Below, piece by piece: positions 17,217 through 26,243 of a stretch of DNA of 45,479 nucleotides. The number at the start of each line of letters is the position of its first letter. Positions within the stretch are counted from its first letter, which is position 1. The stretch spans positions 1 to 45,479 of the forward strand of contig MKUL01000059.1 in NCBI GenBank assembly GCA_001897795.1, in the 5' to 3' direction. The position numbers and the translations under genes were made by a program. Below the pieces are notes generated by a model. It did not search any database. It was not told the origin of the DNA and saw only the letters and a list, made by a program, of their open reading frames with translations. Origin of the DNA: Alphaproteobacteria bacterium 41-28. GTDB taxonomy: Bacteria > Pseudomonadota > Alphaproteobacteria > UBA9655.

Positions 17217-17873
17217 TTACGCCTCTTCCCCTTCTGGTGTAGCAGCTTCAGCAGTTTCAGCCGAAGGAGCTTCTTCCTCTTCTCCTGCGACCTTTTTCAT
17301 AACCGTTGGGGCAACGATATTCGCAATATCGTTATCTCGTTCAGGATGAGCCGCAACGACACCTTCTGGCAATTTTAGGCCCTTAAGGTGAATGGTATCC
17401 TGAATCTCGAGGCCTGTAAGATCTATTTCAATACTAGAGGGGATATGGTCGATATCAGAAATGATTTCCAAGTTGTGAATGAGAATGTTCAAAACGCCAC
17501 CACGCTTAATACCAGGGGAACTAAGCTCATTGATAAATTGTAAAGGAACAGCGACTGTGATTTTTCCTTCCTTTGAAACACGGAGGAAATCAACATGCAA
17601 AGGACGATCTGTTACGGGATGAAACTGCACTGCTCGAGCAAGTGCTTTTTCTTTCTTTCCATCCAGGGGAATTTCAAAAATCTTTGACAAAAATCCCGTC
17701 AAATGTAGTTCTTTATGCAGCTGAATCGGATCTAAAGAAAAATGAACAGGCGCGTCTTTCCCTCCGTATAAAACGGCGGGAACACGACCCTCACGACGTA
17801 AGGCGCGAGAAGCTCCTTTGCCCGTTCCTTCCCGCAGCTGAACATTAAGTTGAGAGTGAGAGGCTTTTGTCAT
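17217..17873 (-). CDS. rplY: 50S ribosomal protein L25, long (CTC/TL5) form
   Basis: L25 binds 5S rRNA. The 218-residue protein has the N-terminal L25 domain (GTGKGASRALRREGRVPAVLYGG) plus the C-terminal beta domain of the CTC/TL5 type, ending in an acidic Ala/Glu-rich tail. The start is preceded by AGGAG on the minus strand. It lies 21 bp before pth. Confidence 0.95.
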   Translation of the reverse strand: MTKASHSQLNVQLREGTGKGASRALRREGRVPAVLYGGKDAPVHFSLDPIQLHKELHLTGFLSKIFEIPLDGKKEKALARAVQFHPVTDRPLHVDFLRVSKEGKITVAVPLQFINELSSPGIKRGGVLNILIHNLEIISDIDHIPSSIEIDLTGLEIQDTIHLKGLKLPEGVVAAHPERDNDIANIVAPTVMKKVAGEEEEAPSAETAEAATPEGEEA

Positions 17874-17930
17874 AAGTAAACTCCTTTAAACTTTAGATAG
17901 CATAGTCACACACCGGTCATAACGACTTAC

Positions 17931-17953
17931 CCACCTGGTGTCATCCTTGGCAC
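17931..17953. repeat. Solo end of the three-hairpin element
   Basis: ccacctggtgtcatccttggca matches the extended terminus of the element (compare ccaccttgtgtcatcc on the minus strand at 35303-35318). No second arm is nearby, so this is a remnant, placed between prs and rplY. Confidence 0.65.
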
Positions 17954-17973
17954 AATATGGTGAATAGGTATCA

Positions 17974-18906
17974 CTAATCAAATAAAATTGAAACAGATTT
18001 TTCGCAGTTAATTCGATCAATTGCCTCACCAAACAAGGGGGCAAGTGGAATTTGGCGAATTTTTTTGCATTTTTTGACCTCATCCGTCGCTAAAATACTA
18101 TCCGTAACGACGACTTCTTCGAGAGCAGACTTACCAATTCGCTCAAGGGCGGGGGGAGAAAAAACCCCGTGAGTGACATAGGCTCTCACAGATGCTGCCC
18201 CGTCTTCCAACAAAGCCAGAGCCGCATTGCAGATCGTGCCAGCCGAATCGACGATATCGTCTGTAATTATGCAGTGGAGACCCTTGACGTCTCCTATCAC
18301 ATTCATAACTTCCGAGATTCCTGGTTTTTCTCGACGCTTATCTATCACGGCAAGACCGCAGGAGAGCCTTTTGGCAAGCCCTCGGGCCCTTACAACTCCA
18401 CCCACATCAGGAGAGACAACTAAAAGCCCTTCTTGAGGCAAATGTTCTTGAATATCCTTTTGGAAAAGAGGAATGGCAAAAAGATTATCCACGGGAATGT
18501 TAAAAAATCCTTGAATTTGGCCGGCATGGAGATCCAAGGTTAGAACTCGATTTGCCCCTGCTGCCGTCAAAACATCCGCCACAAGCTTTGCGGAAATAGG
18601 GGATCTTGGGCCCACTTTGCGATCCTGGCGGGCATACCCGAAGTACGGAATGCAAGCTGTAATACGACGAGCCGATCCTCTTTTTAAAGCATCAATGGTA
18701 ATCAGAAGCTCCATCAAATGGTCGTTAGCGGGTTTGCTGGTTGATTGGATGACGAAAACGTCTTCTCCTCGAACATTTTCTAAAATTTCGACAAAAATTT
18801 CATCATCAGCAAAATGGCGAATGGTGGCTTTAGCTAAAGAGGTTTTTAAATTCTCAGCAATGCCTTCCGCAAGTGGTTTGTTGCTGTTACATGCAATGAG
18901 TTTCAT
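17974..18906 (-). CDS. prs: Ribose-phosphate pyrophosphokinase
   Basis: Prs makes PRPP from ribose 5-phosphate and ATP for nucleotide, His and Trp synthesis. The 310-residue product has the normal length, with [16 protein letters not shown] at the N-terminus, the [21 protein letters not shown] loop, [12 protein letters not shown], and the PRPP-binding loop [16 protein letters not shown]. It heads the prs-rplY-pth-ychF cluster, with a 100-bp spacer to rplY holding a repeat remnant. Confidence 0.97.
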   Translation of the reverse strand: MKLIACNSNKPLAEGIAENLKTSLAKATIRHFADDEIFVEILENVRGEDVFVIQSTSKPANDHLMELLITIDALKRGSARRITACIPYFGYARQDRKVGPRSPISAKLVADVLTAAGANRVLTLDLHAGQIQGFFNIPVDNLFAIPLFQKDIQEHLPQEGLLVVSPDVGGVVRARGLAKRLSCGLAVIDKRREKPGISEVMNVIGDVKGLHCIITDDIVDSAGTICNAALALLEDGAASVRAYVTHGVFSPPALERIGKSALEEVVVTDSILATDEVKKCKKIRQIPLAPLFGEAIDRINCEKSVSILFD

Positions 18907-18976
18907 GAGTTTTAATGAAAATTAATATTTGCTGGAGCCTAGCAGGAGGGGAGGCTTATGTAAATGGACTAGACAT

Positions 18977-19029
18977 AAAAAAAATCTCCGGGTTAAGAAA
19001 AAGTAAAACGCCTTTTCTTAACCCAGGAG
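18977..19029 (-). terminator. Rho-independent terminator of the 19051-19461 gene
   Basis: On the minus strand CTCCTGGGTTAAGAAAAG pairs with CTTTTTCTTAACCCGGAG around a short loop, followed by ATTTTTTTTATG. The stem is long and strong, and lies just past the gene's stop. Confidence 0.88.
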
Positions 19030-19050
19030 AATCGTGTTTATATTGAAATC

Positions 19051-19461
19051 TTAAAAACTTGAGGTCTCAACCACATTTTTTTCTGGCGTTTTTTTAAATT
19101 TATGTATGGTTCTAAAATAGAGTGGACTTCCATCTTCAATCTTGGGACTATCAGAAAAACAAAAGGTTGCATTATCAAATTTAACCTCTTTCACGTCTCC
19201 ACTTTTAAATAGTTCTGTGAAATCCCTCTTATCAAGGCTTTTAGTTTCATCAGCAGAAATCCTAATTTTGAACCTTTTTGTATTGGTGGTATTGGAAGCT
19301 TTTTCTTTCCAATGAATAGATGCTTCAACAGTTACAGGCTCTTTAGTTTTATTTTTAAAGATAACACGAGCCATGTTAGGTAGGAGGGCGGTTTCTTCTT
19401 CCATTGCATGAACTTGTGTTACGAAAACAACGCTTGCTAAAATCATAAATACTTTTACCAT
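19051..19461 (-). CDS. Small secreted hypothetical protein, 136 aa
   Basis: Signal peptide MVKVFMILASVVFVTQVHA followed by MEEE. The mature 117 residues are Lys/Thr-rich with alternating hydrophobic residues (ARVIFKNKTKEPVTVEASI), suggesting a beta-rich fold. No family is recognised. The strong terminator behind it and an AT-rich upstream region make it a single-gene unit. Confidence 0.72.
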   Translation of the reverse strand: MVKVFMILASVVFVTQVHAMEEETALLPNMARVIFKNKTKEPVTVEASIHWKEKASNTTNTKRFKIRISADETKSLDKRDFTELFKSGDVKEVKFDNATFCFSDSPKIEDGSPLYFRTIHKFKKTPEKNVVETSSF

Positions 19462-19693
19462 AATTTAACCTCAATTAAAAATTAACAACAATATATACCG
19501 TAAGGCGAAACGAGCTTTTAGATACTTCGTTTAAGAAAGTCAAGAAAATATTAATACATTGAAGCCCAGGCTTTTAGGGAAGTTTTTGGGGATATTTCGC
19601 CGCGATAGACAAAAGCGTCTAATGTATAATTTAAAACCGTTTGATCTAAACAAACCCATTGTTTTTTTGAGAAAAAGTTTTTATCCTGCTTTT

Positions 19694-20047
19694 ATGAATA
19701 AGAACTATCTTTATGTGATGATGCCCTTTCTCCTTACTGGATGCATAGGATCATTGATCGAAGGCCATACGGAGTATGTGAATGACTGCTTTCCGAATAT
19801 TCTCACTGTTCCTGAGAGGGAGGAGGCAACTCGGCCTCGTGGGCTCCATAAGGGGGATGAGAAAGAATCACGTTCTCGGGAGTTTAAAACGTTGGAGCAA
19901 GCTCGAGAGGAAATCAGGGCTCGTGATGAAGCTTTGAGGGAAGGTCGCTTCCCAGAGTCTGAGAGTGAGGATAAAGAAAAGAAACTTACTTCCGATGATA
20001 CGGGTGACTCTTTAGAATCTGTTGAGCTCGATAGAGCTGTTCCATAA
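19694..20047 (+). CDS. Small lipoprotein, 117 aa
   Basis: The frame extends upstream to 19559, but the internal ATG 19694 gives a textbook lipoprotein signal, MNKNYLYVMMPFLLTGC, with lipobox LTGC at C17; I choose it for that reason. The mature part is short and highly charged (REEATRPRGLHKGDEKESRS, EQAREEIRARDEALREG) and probably helical or disordered. Its last 62 bp overlap, tail to tail, the 3' end of rlmH. A TATAAT at 19625-19630 could be its -10 box, but I find no good -35. Confidence 0.68.
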   Translation: MNKNYLYVMMPFLLTGCIGSLIEGHTEYVNDCFPNILTVPEREEATRPRGLHKGDEKESRSREFKTLEQAREEIRARDEALREGRFPESESEDKEKKLTSDDTGDSLESVELDRAVP

Positions 20048-20426
20048 GCATCACACGAATTAAAAGATGGGGCCATGTTAGGCGACCAAAGGAGAGGGAT
20101 TTTTCAGCTTTTGTTTTTACATCTTCACTTAAACCCTTTGGGCCGCCAATAACAAATGCTACTTTCCCCTGATGATGGATCTGTATATTTTTTAAAAGAG
20201 CTGCAAACTCTTCACTTTTAAGATTTTCTCCTTTTTCATCAAGAATGATCATGAAAGTTGAGGGAGGAAGGGATTTTAATAGAACCTCTCCCTCCTTTTG
20301 GCAGGAGCCTTTTCCTTCGAATTCATGTAAAGCAACCTTCCATTCAAGTCGTTTTTTATACTCATCAAAAAGGGACTTTAAAGCGGGATCTTTAAGTTTT
20401 CCAATAACGGATAGGGTGATTTGCAT
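19986..20426 (-). CDS. rlmH: 23S rRNA pseudouridine-1915 N3-methyltransferase RlmH
   Basis: RlmH is a SPOUT-fold enzyme that methylates Psi1915 in helix 69 of 23S rRNA. The 146 residues show FMIILDEKGENLKSEEFA, the SAM-binding FVIGGPKGLSEDV and the C-terminal EQLYRAQQILKSHPYHR, with the final Tyr/His needed for activity. It directly abuts rsfS upstream. Slightly shorter than the E. coli enzyme (155), but the ends are intact. Confidence 0.95.
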   Translation of the reverse strand: MQITLSVIGKLKDPALKSLFDEYKKRLEWKVALHEFEGKGSCQKEGEVLLKSLPPSTFMIILDEKGENLKSEEFAALLKNIQIHHQGKVAFVIGGPKGLSEDVKTKAEKSLSFGRLTWPHLLIRVMLMEQLYRAQQILKSHPYHRK

Positions 20427-20795
20427 TTAGAAAGGAGCTGCCTTTTGGGTGTGTTCAGAAATTTCCAGGCCCCACATTTTTTCAAGGTTGTAAAAGGCTC
20501 TGATCTCAGGTCTGAAGATATGGACGATTACATCTCCCGCATCGACCAAGGCCCAATCCGCCTCAGGGAGACCTTCGATATGCGTGTTTTTAATGCCATT
20601 TTTCTTAAGCTCTTCCCGAAGAAGCTCAGCCATCGAACTCACGTGTCTTTGGGATGTTCCGGAGACAATTATGAGGTAATCGGCAATTGAAGATTTACCC
20701 TGAAGATCTACCGTAACGATGTTCTCAGCTTTTTTAGAATCTAGGAAGTGCTCAATAAACTCTTTTAGCGCTTGAGGAGATAATAATTGTGTCAT
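20427..20795 (-). CDS. rsfS: Ribosomal silencing factor RsfS
   Basis: RsfS binds L14 and blocks subunit joining when nutrients are scarce. The 122-residue product has the DUF143 core: DLQGKSSIADYLIIVSGTS, RHVSSMAELLREEL and ADWALVDAGDVIVHIF. It lies directly before rlmH with no spacer; rsfS-rlmH is a conserved pair. Confidence 0.95.
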   Translation of the reverse strand: MTQLLSPQALKEFIEHFLDSKKAENIVTVDLQGKSSIADYLIIVSGTSQRHVSSMAELLREELKKNGIKNTHIEGLPEADWALVDAGDVIVHIFRPEIRAFYNLEKMWGLEISEHTQKAAPF

Positions 20796-21007
20796 AATGA
20801 CCCATATATAAAAAACTCCTTTCCTAAACGCAAGGGGGGATGTTTTGCAAAATACATCTTCCCAAAAGCATTCAGAATTCTGACTTTTAGTAACTGTATA
20901 AGGTGAGGTTTGACGAGGCGAAGAACCTGTGTTTATAGTATTAATAAAGATATACTTTTTCGCCTGACGATAAGTATTGCTAAAAATAATTGCAGCGGAG
21001 AGAGCTT

Positions 21008-21331
21008 ATGTTAAAGTTTTTATTCCCTTTTCTCATGATGGTAGGTTCCGCTTATGCTCATAAGTGTGCTTCACCGGACGAGCTAAACCTGAAAATGTGT
21101 GGAACACCCCATAAATGCTTCGATGAACCTTCTAAAGAATGTATTTATTGTGCCCATGGACTCCACACTAATGCGGATGGAAAGTGTGTGGGCACTCCCG
21201 ATGTTCTTGGAAAATGTTATGGAGAAGATCATTATCATGCGGCGACGCAGGAATGCATGGTTTGTGCCTTAAAGCATGCTTTTAATGAAACATCTCGTAA
21301 GTGTGAGTTACAGAAATTAGATGAGTCATAA
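21008..21331 (+). CDS. Small secreted Cys-rich protein with a duplicated CxxC module
   Basis: I choose ATG 21008 (107 residues) because GGAGAG lies eight bases upstream; an ATG-initiated longer frame begins at 20990. Signal peptide MLKFLFPFLMMVGSAYA is followed by ten cysteines in about 80 residues. The pattern repeats twice: KCFDEPSKECIYCAHGL...NADGKC and KCYGEDHYHAATQECMVCALKHAFNETSRKC, i.e. KC-x(7-11)-ECxxCA-x(n)-N-x(n)-KC. All cysteines would be oxidised outside the cytoplasm. It resembles EGF- or furin-like Cys-rich modules of eukaryotic surface proteins only in general style. Confidence 0.75.
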   Translation: MLKFLFPFLMMVGSAYAHKCASPDELNLKMCGTPHKCFDEPSKECIYCAHGLHTNADGKCVGTPDVLGKCYGEDHYHAATQECMVCALKHAFNETSRKCELQKLDES

Positions 21332-21437
21332 AACGCCTTGACAGAAGGGGGAGGAAAAGGTAGTGAAGAGGCGTATCTGGACAGAGTTTCCAGGTGCTTT
21401 TGCCATGAATGGCCTATGAAATAAGTGAGAGAATCGC

Positions 21438-21974
21438 ATGTTTGCAATCATTAAAACCGGCGGAAAACAGTATAAAGTTGCCGCAAATGATATTATTAGG
21501 GTTGAGAAGCTAGCTGGTGCTTCTGGTGACACAATTGAATTTAAAGATGTCCTGATGATGGGGCGCGAGGGTTCAGTAAAAATTGGTGCTCCTTTAGTGA
21601 CCAATGCAAGGGTTCTCGGAACGGTTTTAGACCAAACCCGGGACGACAAAGTCATTATTTTTAAGAAGAAACGTCGGCATAATTATCGGCGTAAGAATGG
21701 GCATCGTCAGTATCTGACAGTTGTTAAGATTACGGATATTTTGGCGGAAGGTGAGTCTCCACGAGCAAAATCCTCACCCGCAGTGGCTAAGGAAAAAGCA
21801 GAGAAGCCGGCTGAGAAAAAAACGGCAGCTCCGAAAGTTGAAACTAAGGTACCCGCAAAGAAAGCAGCACCTCAACCTGAGGCTAAGGCACCTGCTAAAC
21901 AAGCAGCTCCTAAAGCAGAGAAACCAAGTGTAAAAAAAGCGGCTCCCAAAGCCAAGAAACCGTCTAAGAAATAA
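21438..21974 (+). CDS. rplU: 50S ribosomal protein L21 with long Lys/Ala/Pro tail
   Basis: Residues 1-103 are ordinary L21 ([20 protein letters not shown], then [16 protein letters not shown], then VVKITDI). A 75-residue tail follows, built from Lys-Ala-Ala-Pro repeats ([20 protein letters not shown]). Similar tails occur on L21 in several alphaproteobacteria. It lies 13 bp before rpmA. A possible promoter is TTGACA at 21338 with a poor -10 (tagtga, 21361). Confidence 0.97.
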   Translation: MFAIIKTGGKQYKVAANDIIRVEKLAGASGDTIEFKDVLMMGREGSVKIGAPLVTNARVLGTVLDQTRDDKVIIFKKKRRHNYRRKNGHRQYLTVVKITDILAEGESPRAKSSPAVAKEKAEKPAEKKTAAPKVETKVPAKKAAPQPEAKAPAKQAAPKAEKPSVKKAAPKAKKPSKK

Positions 21975-21987
21975 GGAGACTTAAGAG

Positions 21988-22248
21988 ATGGCACAAAAGA
22001 AAGCTGGAGGAAGTTCTCGTAACGGTCGTGATTCCGCAGGGCGTCGCCTTGGTGTGAAGAAGTTTGGCGGCGAAGCCGTTATCCCAGGGAACATCCTTAT
22101 TCGCCAACGTGGCACCAAATATTACCCTGGAGTCAAAGTAGGAATGGGACGGGATCACACCCTTTTTGCTCTTGCTGAAGGACACGTACAATTTTCACGT
22201 GGAGCAAATGGCAGAACATTTGTGTCTGTTGTGAGTAACGGGCAGTAG
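21988..22248 (+). CDS. rpmA: 50S ribosomal protein L27
   Basis: 86 residues. The N-terminus [20 protein letters not shown] places the flexible tail near the peptidyl transferase centre; it starts directly without the cleaved leader seen in Firmicutes. GVKKFGGE and [10 protein letters not shown] are typical. RBS AAGGAG precedes it. rplU-rpmA-obg is the universal order. Confidence 0.98.
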   Translation: MAQKKAGGSSRNGRDSAGRRLGVKKFGGEAVIPGNILIRQRGTKYYPGVKVGMGRDHTLFALAEGHVQFSRGANGRTFVSVVSNGQ

Positions 22249-22275
22249 CCCTCCACCGCGTCATCCCGGAATTTG

Positions 22276-22401
22276 AAACCCCTCACCCGCCACTCGCTCC
22301 GCGCGTGACGACCTCTCCCACAAGGGGAGAGGTAAGGTAATCGTTTTAATCACCTCTCCCCTTGTGGGAGAGGTTGCCGCGAAGCGGCGGGTGAGGGGTT
22401 T
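22276..22401. repeat. CCCCTCACCCGCC palindromic element, copy 2
   Basis: Arms AAACCCCTCACCCGCC and GGCGGGTGAGGGGTTT are a perfect 16-bp inverted repeat. Inside, CCTCTCCCACAAGGGGAGAGG and its complement form a second stem. It lies between rpmA and obg, so it will be transcribed as a strong hairpin and may lower readthrough into obg. Confidence 0.85.
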
Positions 22402-22443
22402 TGCATAGCTTGATGATAAATAGCATAATATGAAAGAACCCCC

Positions 22444-23436
22444 ATGAAATTCCTCGACGAAGCCAAGATATTTATTAAAAGCGGAGATGGCGGTGCGGGA
22501 TGTATAGGCTTCCGGAGGGAAAAATTTATTGAATTTGGAGGACCGGATGGGGGGAATGGTGGCAAGGGGGGAAGTATCATTTTTGAAGCCGTTTCAAACC
22601 TGAATACGTTGATTGATTTCCGTTATCACCAGCATTTTAAGGCCGAGAAGGGCGGACAGGGCATGGGAGAGAGCCGGACGGGTCCATCTGGAAAGGATCT
22701 CGTCATTAAGGTTCCCGTTGGTACCCAAATTCTTGCCGAAGATAAAGAGACTCTATTGGCAGATTTTACAGAAGATGGCCAGCGCTTGGTTTTTTTAAAA
22801 GGCGGAGATGGCGGCTTTGGAAATGAGCATTATAAGTCTTCCACGAATAGAGCTCCTCGTAAATCTACACCGGGATGGCCGGGAGAGGAGATGTGGGTTT
22901 GGCTGCGCCTTAAACTTATTGCTGATGTGGGTGTCGTTGGCTTACCAAATGCAGGAAAGTCCACTTTTTTATCTGTCGTTTCGCGCGCGAAGCCTAAAAT
23001 CGCTGATTATCCTTTCACCACATTGGTTCCCAATTTAGGCGTTGTTTATATCCACGATAAGGAGTTTGTCATAGCGGATGTGCCTGGTTTGATTGAGGGG
23101 GCTCATGAAGGCGTGGGGCTTGGAACACGGTTTCTAGGTCATGTGGAACGGTGTAAAGTTATATTACACCTGATCGACGGAACATTAGAAGATGTTGTGG
23201 GGGCATATAAAATAATACGTCATGAGTTAGAACTCTATGGTCAAGATCTTGTGGAAAAACCGGAAGTCCTGGCCCTAAATAAATGTGATGCTTTGACAGA
23301 GGAGGCTACTGCTGAAAAGTCAAAAGCCTTAAAGAAAGTGACAGGGAAAGAGGTTTTTACGATGTCTTCCCTCAGTCGACAGGGCGTACCCCAAGTGTTA
23401 GACAGATTATTGAGCTACATAGTTGGTGAAAAATAA
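22444..23436 (+). CDS. obg: GTPase Obg (CgtA)
   Basis: Obg is an essential GTPase in 50S assembly and stress signalling. The 330 residues hold the Gly-rich N-terminal OBG fold ([30 protein letters not shown]) and the G domain: [12 protein letters not shown] (about 167-178), [29 protein letters not shown] and LNKCD. It lacks the extra C-terminal OCT domain, as in many alphaproteobacteria. Confidence 0.97.
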   Translation: MKFLDEAKIFIKSGDGGAGCIGFRREKFIEFGGPDGGNGGKGGSIIFEAVSNLNTLIDFRYHQHFKAEKGGQGMGESRTGPSGKDLVIKVPVGTQILAEDKETLLADFTEDGQRLVFLKGGDGGFGNEHYKSSTNRAPRKSTPGWPGEEMWVWLRLKLIADVGVVGLPNAGKSTFLSVVSRAKPKIADYPFTTLVPNLGVVYIHDKEFVIADVPGLIEGAHEGVGLGTRFLGHVERCKVILHLIDGTLEDVVGAYKIIRHELELYGQDLVEKPEVLALNKCDALTEEATAEKSKALKKVTGKEVFTMSSLSRQGVPQVLDRLLSYIVGEK

Positions 23437-23459
23437 TCCTCAAGCTGTGCACTTCTCCT

Positions 23460-23879
23460 TTAGTCATTGTTGGTTTCTAGGGTTTTTATGAGGTCCCCAT
23501 TTCTCTCTATCAATTGTGGATTACTTAATTTAATCGCAAATTTTTTACCAGAAGCGTTTGTGTAATTAATTACATTTTCGTATTTTAATTCAAGTAGGAG
23601 TCTCGAAAACTTATTTGTACAATAAGCAAAATCTCTTACTACTAGTTTAGAAGAAAGTTCGGCTTCTTCCTCTACTTCCACATTAAACTTTATCTTATAT
23701 TCATTAGGCTCAAAGCCTTCGAAATTTTGTAATACAATAACTGGCAAATTTTTCTTTAGCTGTTTGATTTGTTTTTTGGTTGGTTCAAAGTTGGCTTCTT
23801 CTTGCATCCAACCAGTGCTAAAAGCATCGGTTGATAAAAAAGTATAAACTGCCATTATCATCAAATACGGTATTTTCAT
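23460..23879 (-). CDS. Secreted hypothetical protein, 139 aa
   Basis: The ATG at 23879 is chosen because AAAGGAG lies nine bases upstream; a longer frame begins at 23918. Signal peptide MKIPYLMIMAVYTFLSTDAFS. The mature part is Lys/Glu/Asn-rich with VEVEEEAELSSKLVVRDFAYC and LLELKYENVINYTNASGKKF. No family is recognised. It converges on obg with a 23-bp gap. Confidence 0.68.
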   Translation of the reverse strand: MKIPYLMIMAVYTFLSTDAFSTGWMQEEANFEPTKKQIKQLKKNLPVIVLQNFEGFEPNEYKIKFNVEVEEEAELSSKLVVRDFAYCTNKFSRLLLELKYENVINYTNASGKKFAIKLSNPQLIERNGDLIKTLETNND

Positions 23880-24330
23880 GGTAATAACTCCTTTTAATAG
23901 AGAATTATAAAATTTCATATGTTAGCCGTCAAGGCGTGGCTAGATATTGGATGCGTTGTTGGATTATGTGGTTGATGAGGAATAATCTGACAGGTATTTT
24001 TTATTTTTGACTCGGGTTCATACACAAGCGATTTCAGTTTATGTACCTTGGTGCAAGCACCCTAGACCAAGATAGGGATTCAAAGCGAACTATTTGCCAG
24101 ACGCTACCTCAAAAATGAGTTTGCGTTTTTCCTCAAATCGAGAATTTCTGTGTTAAGAGAAGATTCAAAGGCGAGGAGTACGCCTTTGAGTCGATGAGCG
24201 GAAAATTCCGAGCGCTCTTGTATAAGCATAGCGAGGGTGGAATTACGAAAATAATTTGTGAGCAACACTTGACTTTGCAAATTTTTATTTTACATTATTA
24301 TTAACATTTATTTATTGTGAGTGATTTAAT
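23880..24330. other. 451-bp spacer without a recognisable gene
   Basis: I see no coding frame of note. A 9-bp perfect stem TCAAAGGCG/CGCCTTTGA lies at 24165-24189. The part just before the 24331 gene is AT-rich, with no clear Shine-Dalgarno. The less AT-rich middle (24000-24250) may be debris of a lost gene, but I cannot match it to anything. Confidence 0.5.
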
Positions 24331-25008
24331 ATGAAATTTTCAACAAAGTTTTTTATGTTTTATGCTTTTTTGTTTACGAGTTTTTGGGTTGGCCTAAATA
24401 GATCTAGCCTAGGGATGGAGGATGACTTTCAAACTGTTGGCTTTAACTATCAACCAGCTCGAGTAAAAAAAGAGAAGGATAAATATACATTAAATTTTAT
24501 AAATCTGGATAAAACTAATGTAAACGAGAACGAAAAAGAAAAATTTTTAGAAGTAAAAATGGGAGAAATAAAGTGGCTTTCTGAAGAAGACTTAAATATT
24601 AATATTGTTGGTCTCTTTACGCAAAACGTACAGGATTGTGTATCTGTTGTTTTTAAAGGCGCGCGTATGGGGCTTGGACATATTTCTCTATCTGAGAAAG
24701 ATTATGAACTTCTTGAAAAAGAAATTATTCAATTGGGTAAAGAAGATTATGAAATATATTTGTTTTCTCATTATTTTTCAAAAAACTTAGAAAATGTTGT
24801 TAATATAATATTGAAAAATGGGATGATTATTAAAGGAGCTGATATTTCAAATAACTTTGCCTTATGTAATGAAAATTATAGCTTTTTTGGTCCTCTTGCC
24901 TTTTTCTATTCAGATGAAAAGAATATGCAAGCTCAAAATTCTAATAATAGAAGTATTTACCTAAAAGTGCAATCAAAAGATATTTGGGTTATTAATAAAC
25001 TGAATTAA
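24331..25008 (+). CDS. Secreted protein with a possible CheD-like Cys/His core
   Basis: 225 residues with an N-terminal hydrophobic segment (KFFMFYAFLFTSFWVG), then SLGMEDD, which may mark signal cleavage. Residues about 98-165 read TQNVQDCVSVVFKG, MGLGHISL, a long helix ELLEKEIIQLG, then IYLFSHYFSKNLENVVNIILKNGMII. This order of a Cys (C103) in a strand, a His after Gly (H117), a helix, and a second strand-helix unit resembles CheD/CNF1-type deamidases (CheD: SCVAVxL ... GGMxHFxLP ... INELLxxG). The match is by eye only. Very AT-rich. Confidence 0.6.
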   Translation: MKFSTKFFMFYAFLFTSFWVGLNRSSLGMEDDFQTVGFNYQPARVKKEKDKYTLNFINLDKTNVNENEKEKFLEVKMGEIKWLSEEDLNINIVGLFTQNVQDCVSVVFKGARMGLGHISLSEKDYELLEKEIIQLGKEDYEIYLFSHYFSKNLENVVNIILKNGMIIKGADISNNFALCNENYSFFGPLAFFYSDEKNMQAQNSNNRSIYLKVQSKDIWVINKLN

Positions 25009-25290
25009 TTAACTTAACGTCACTCCGGAAGGGAAACACGCTTAAGAATTGCGAATTAACCATTTGAATCTCAATGTAAATGCGATTCACCTGTGTAATT
25101 TATTTTGCTTCGGGAATAGCAGCGAATGAACATCCTTCATCACGACATAAATGATAAATAAATGTGATGGCTGAACTCATTAGCACTGAGGCATCGTATA
25201 AGCGGGGCTTGATGTCCAAAATAACCTGTGTCAGGATGGCTCGTCGCGTGTTAGAACGAGGCTGTAAGACAACGAAAAAGGAGAAGAAAG

Positions 25291-25839
25291 ATGGATATTC
25301 TTTCGACGATTAAATCAAAGTCTACCGTTTTAAATGAACTCATGGTCGTTTTCGGAGGTGTTCTACTCCTCTTTGCCGTTTCACAAGTTGAAATTCCCTT
25401 AAAGCCTGTGCCCATCAATTTGCTCACAGTGGGGGTCATGCTGATTGGTTTAACCTACACACCTCGACGGGCTCTTGAATCGCACCTGGTGTGGATTGGG
25501 TTAGCGGCAGCAGGATTTCCTGTATTAGCAGGTTTTTCTGGGGGATTGGACCGTCTTGTCGGTCCTACAGGGGGATATATCCTAGGGTGCGCCACTTCAG
25601 CCGTTCTTATGTCAGTGCTTAAAGAGAAATTCTCACTGAACTCATGGATTTCCGATGTACTCCTATGTGGCTTGGGAACCATCATCGTGTTTATACTGGG
25701 CGTTGCCTGGCTTTCTCAACTCGTTGGGTTTACAAATGCCCTGATGCATGGTCTCGTACCCTTCATTTTACCCGGCATTGTAAAAGCAGGTCTCCTGTGT
25801 ACAGCTCTGCAAATTCTTCGCCATTATAAGCGCGGATGA
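25291..25839 (+). CDS. bioY: Biotin transporter BioY (S component)
   Basis: BioY binds and imports biotin, alone or with the ECF energy module. The 182-residue, six-helix protein shows the family stretch QVEIPLKPVPINLLTVGVML and AGFPVLAGFSGGLDRLVGPTGGYILG, the biotin-site region. No EcfA/EcfT genes are nearby, and no bio operon is visible. AAAGGAGAAG precedes the start. The stop overlaps the next gene by 4 nt. An importer fits a biotin-scavenging intracellular life. Confidence 0.94.
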   Translation: MDILSTIKSKSTVLNELMVVFGGVLLLFAVSQVEIPLKPVPINLLTVGVMLIGLTYTPRRALESHLVWIGLAAAGFPVLAGFSGGLDRLVGPTGGYILGCATSAVLMSVLKEKFSLNSWISDVLLCGLGTIIVFILGVAWLSQLVGFTNALMHGLVPFILPGIVKAGLLCTALQILRHYKRG

Positions 25840-26243
25840 AATTTTCTTTCCGGCCTCACCACTTCCTCTGTACCTTAGGGTTTCAGGGGATGGGGTACTC
25901 TCCTGAATTTATCGAAAACTACACTCATATTGTGGAGGCTCTTCAAGACAATGAAGAGCTTCTTATTGAGGTTGTGGCAGGGGCTGATTCTATTTGCACA
26001 GCTTGTCCTCATCAGGGAGGAGGAGTGTGTAGGACGGAAGATAAAATTAGAGGTCTTGATGATCGTCATGCTCAAGTCTTAGGGATTGTTCCTGGTGATG
26101 TGTTAAGCTGGAAAATGGGTAAAAACCGGCTTAAGGAAAATATGACCCTCGACGCATTTCACAAGGCCTGCGAGGGGTGCCAGTGGAAATCCTCAGGTGT
26201 GTGTGAAGAAGCCCTTCAAAAGCTCCACAATGGGGCCTTATGA
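25836..26243 (+). CDS. DUF1284 cysteine-rich protein
   Basis: 135 residues starting MKFSFRPHHFLCTLGFQGMGYS, the hallmark of DUF1284. Cysteines occur as CTACPHQGGGVC and CEGCQWKSSGVC, six in two clusters, suggesting an iron-sulphur or zinc site. Function unknown. Overlaps both neighbours by 4 nt (ATGA), forming bioY-DUF1284-smr. Confidence 0.88.
   Translation: MKFSFRPHHFLCTLGFQGMGYSPEFIENYTHIVEALQDNEELLIEVVAGADSICTACPHQGGGVCRTEDKIRGLDDRHAQVLGIVPGDVLSWKMGKNRLKENMTLDAFHKACEGCQWKSSGVCEEALQKLHNGAL

Noticed and set aside
25100..25290. Minus-strand open frame upstream of bioY (contains ILDIKPRLYDASVLM)
   Set aside because: No start codon with a ribosome site, no family recognised, and it overlaps the bioY leader; it could be gene debris but I cannot support it.
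25251..25290. Biotin operator (BirA site) before bioY
   Set aside because: I see no TTGTAAACC-type dyad in the leader.
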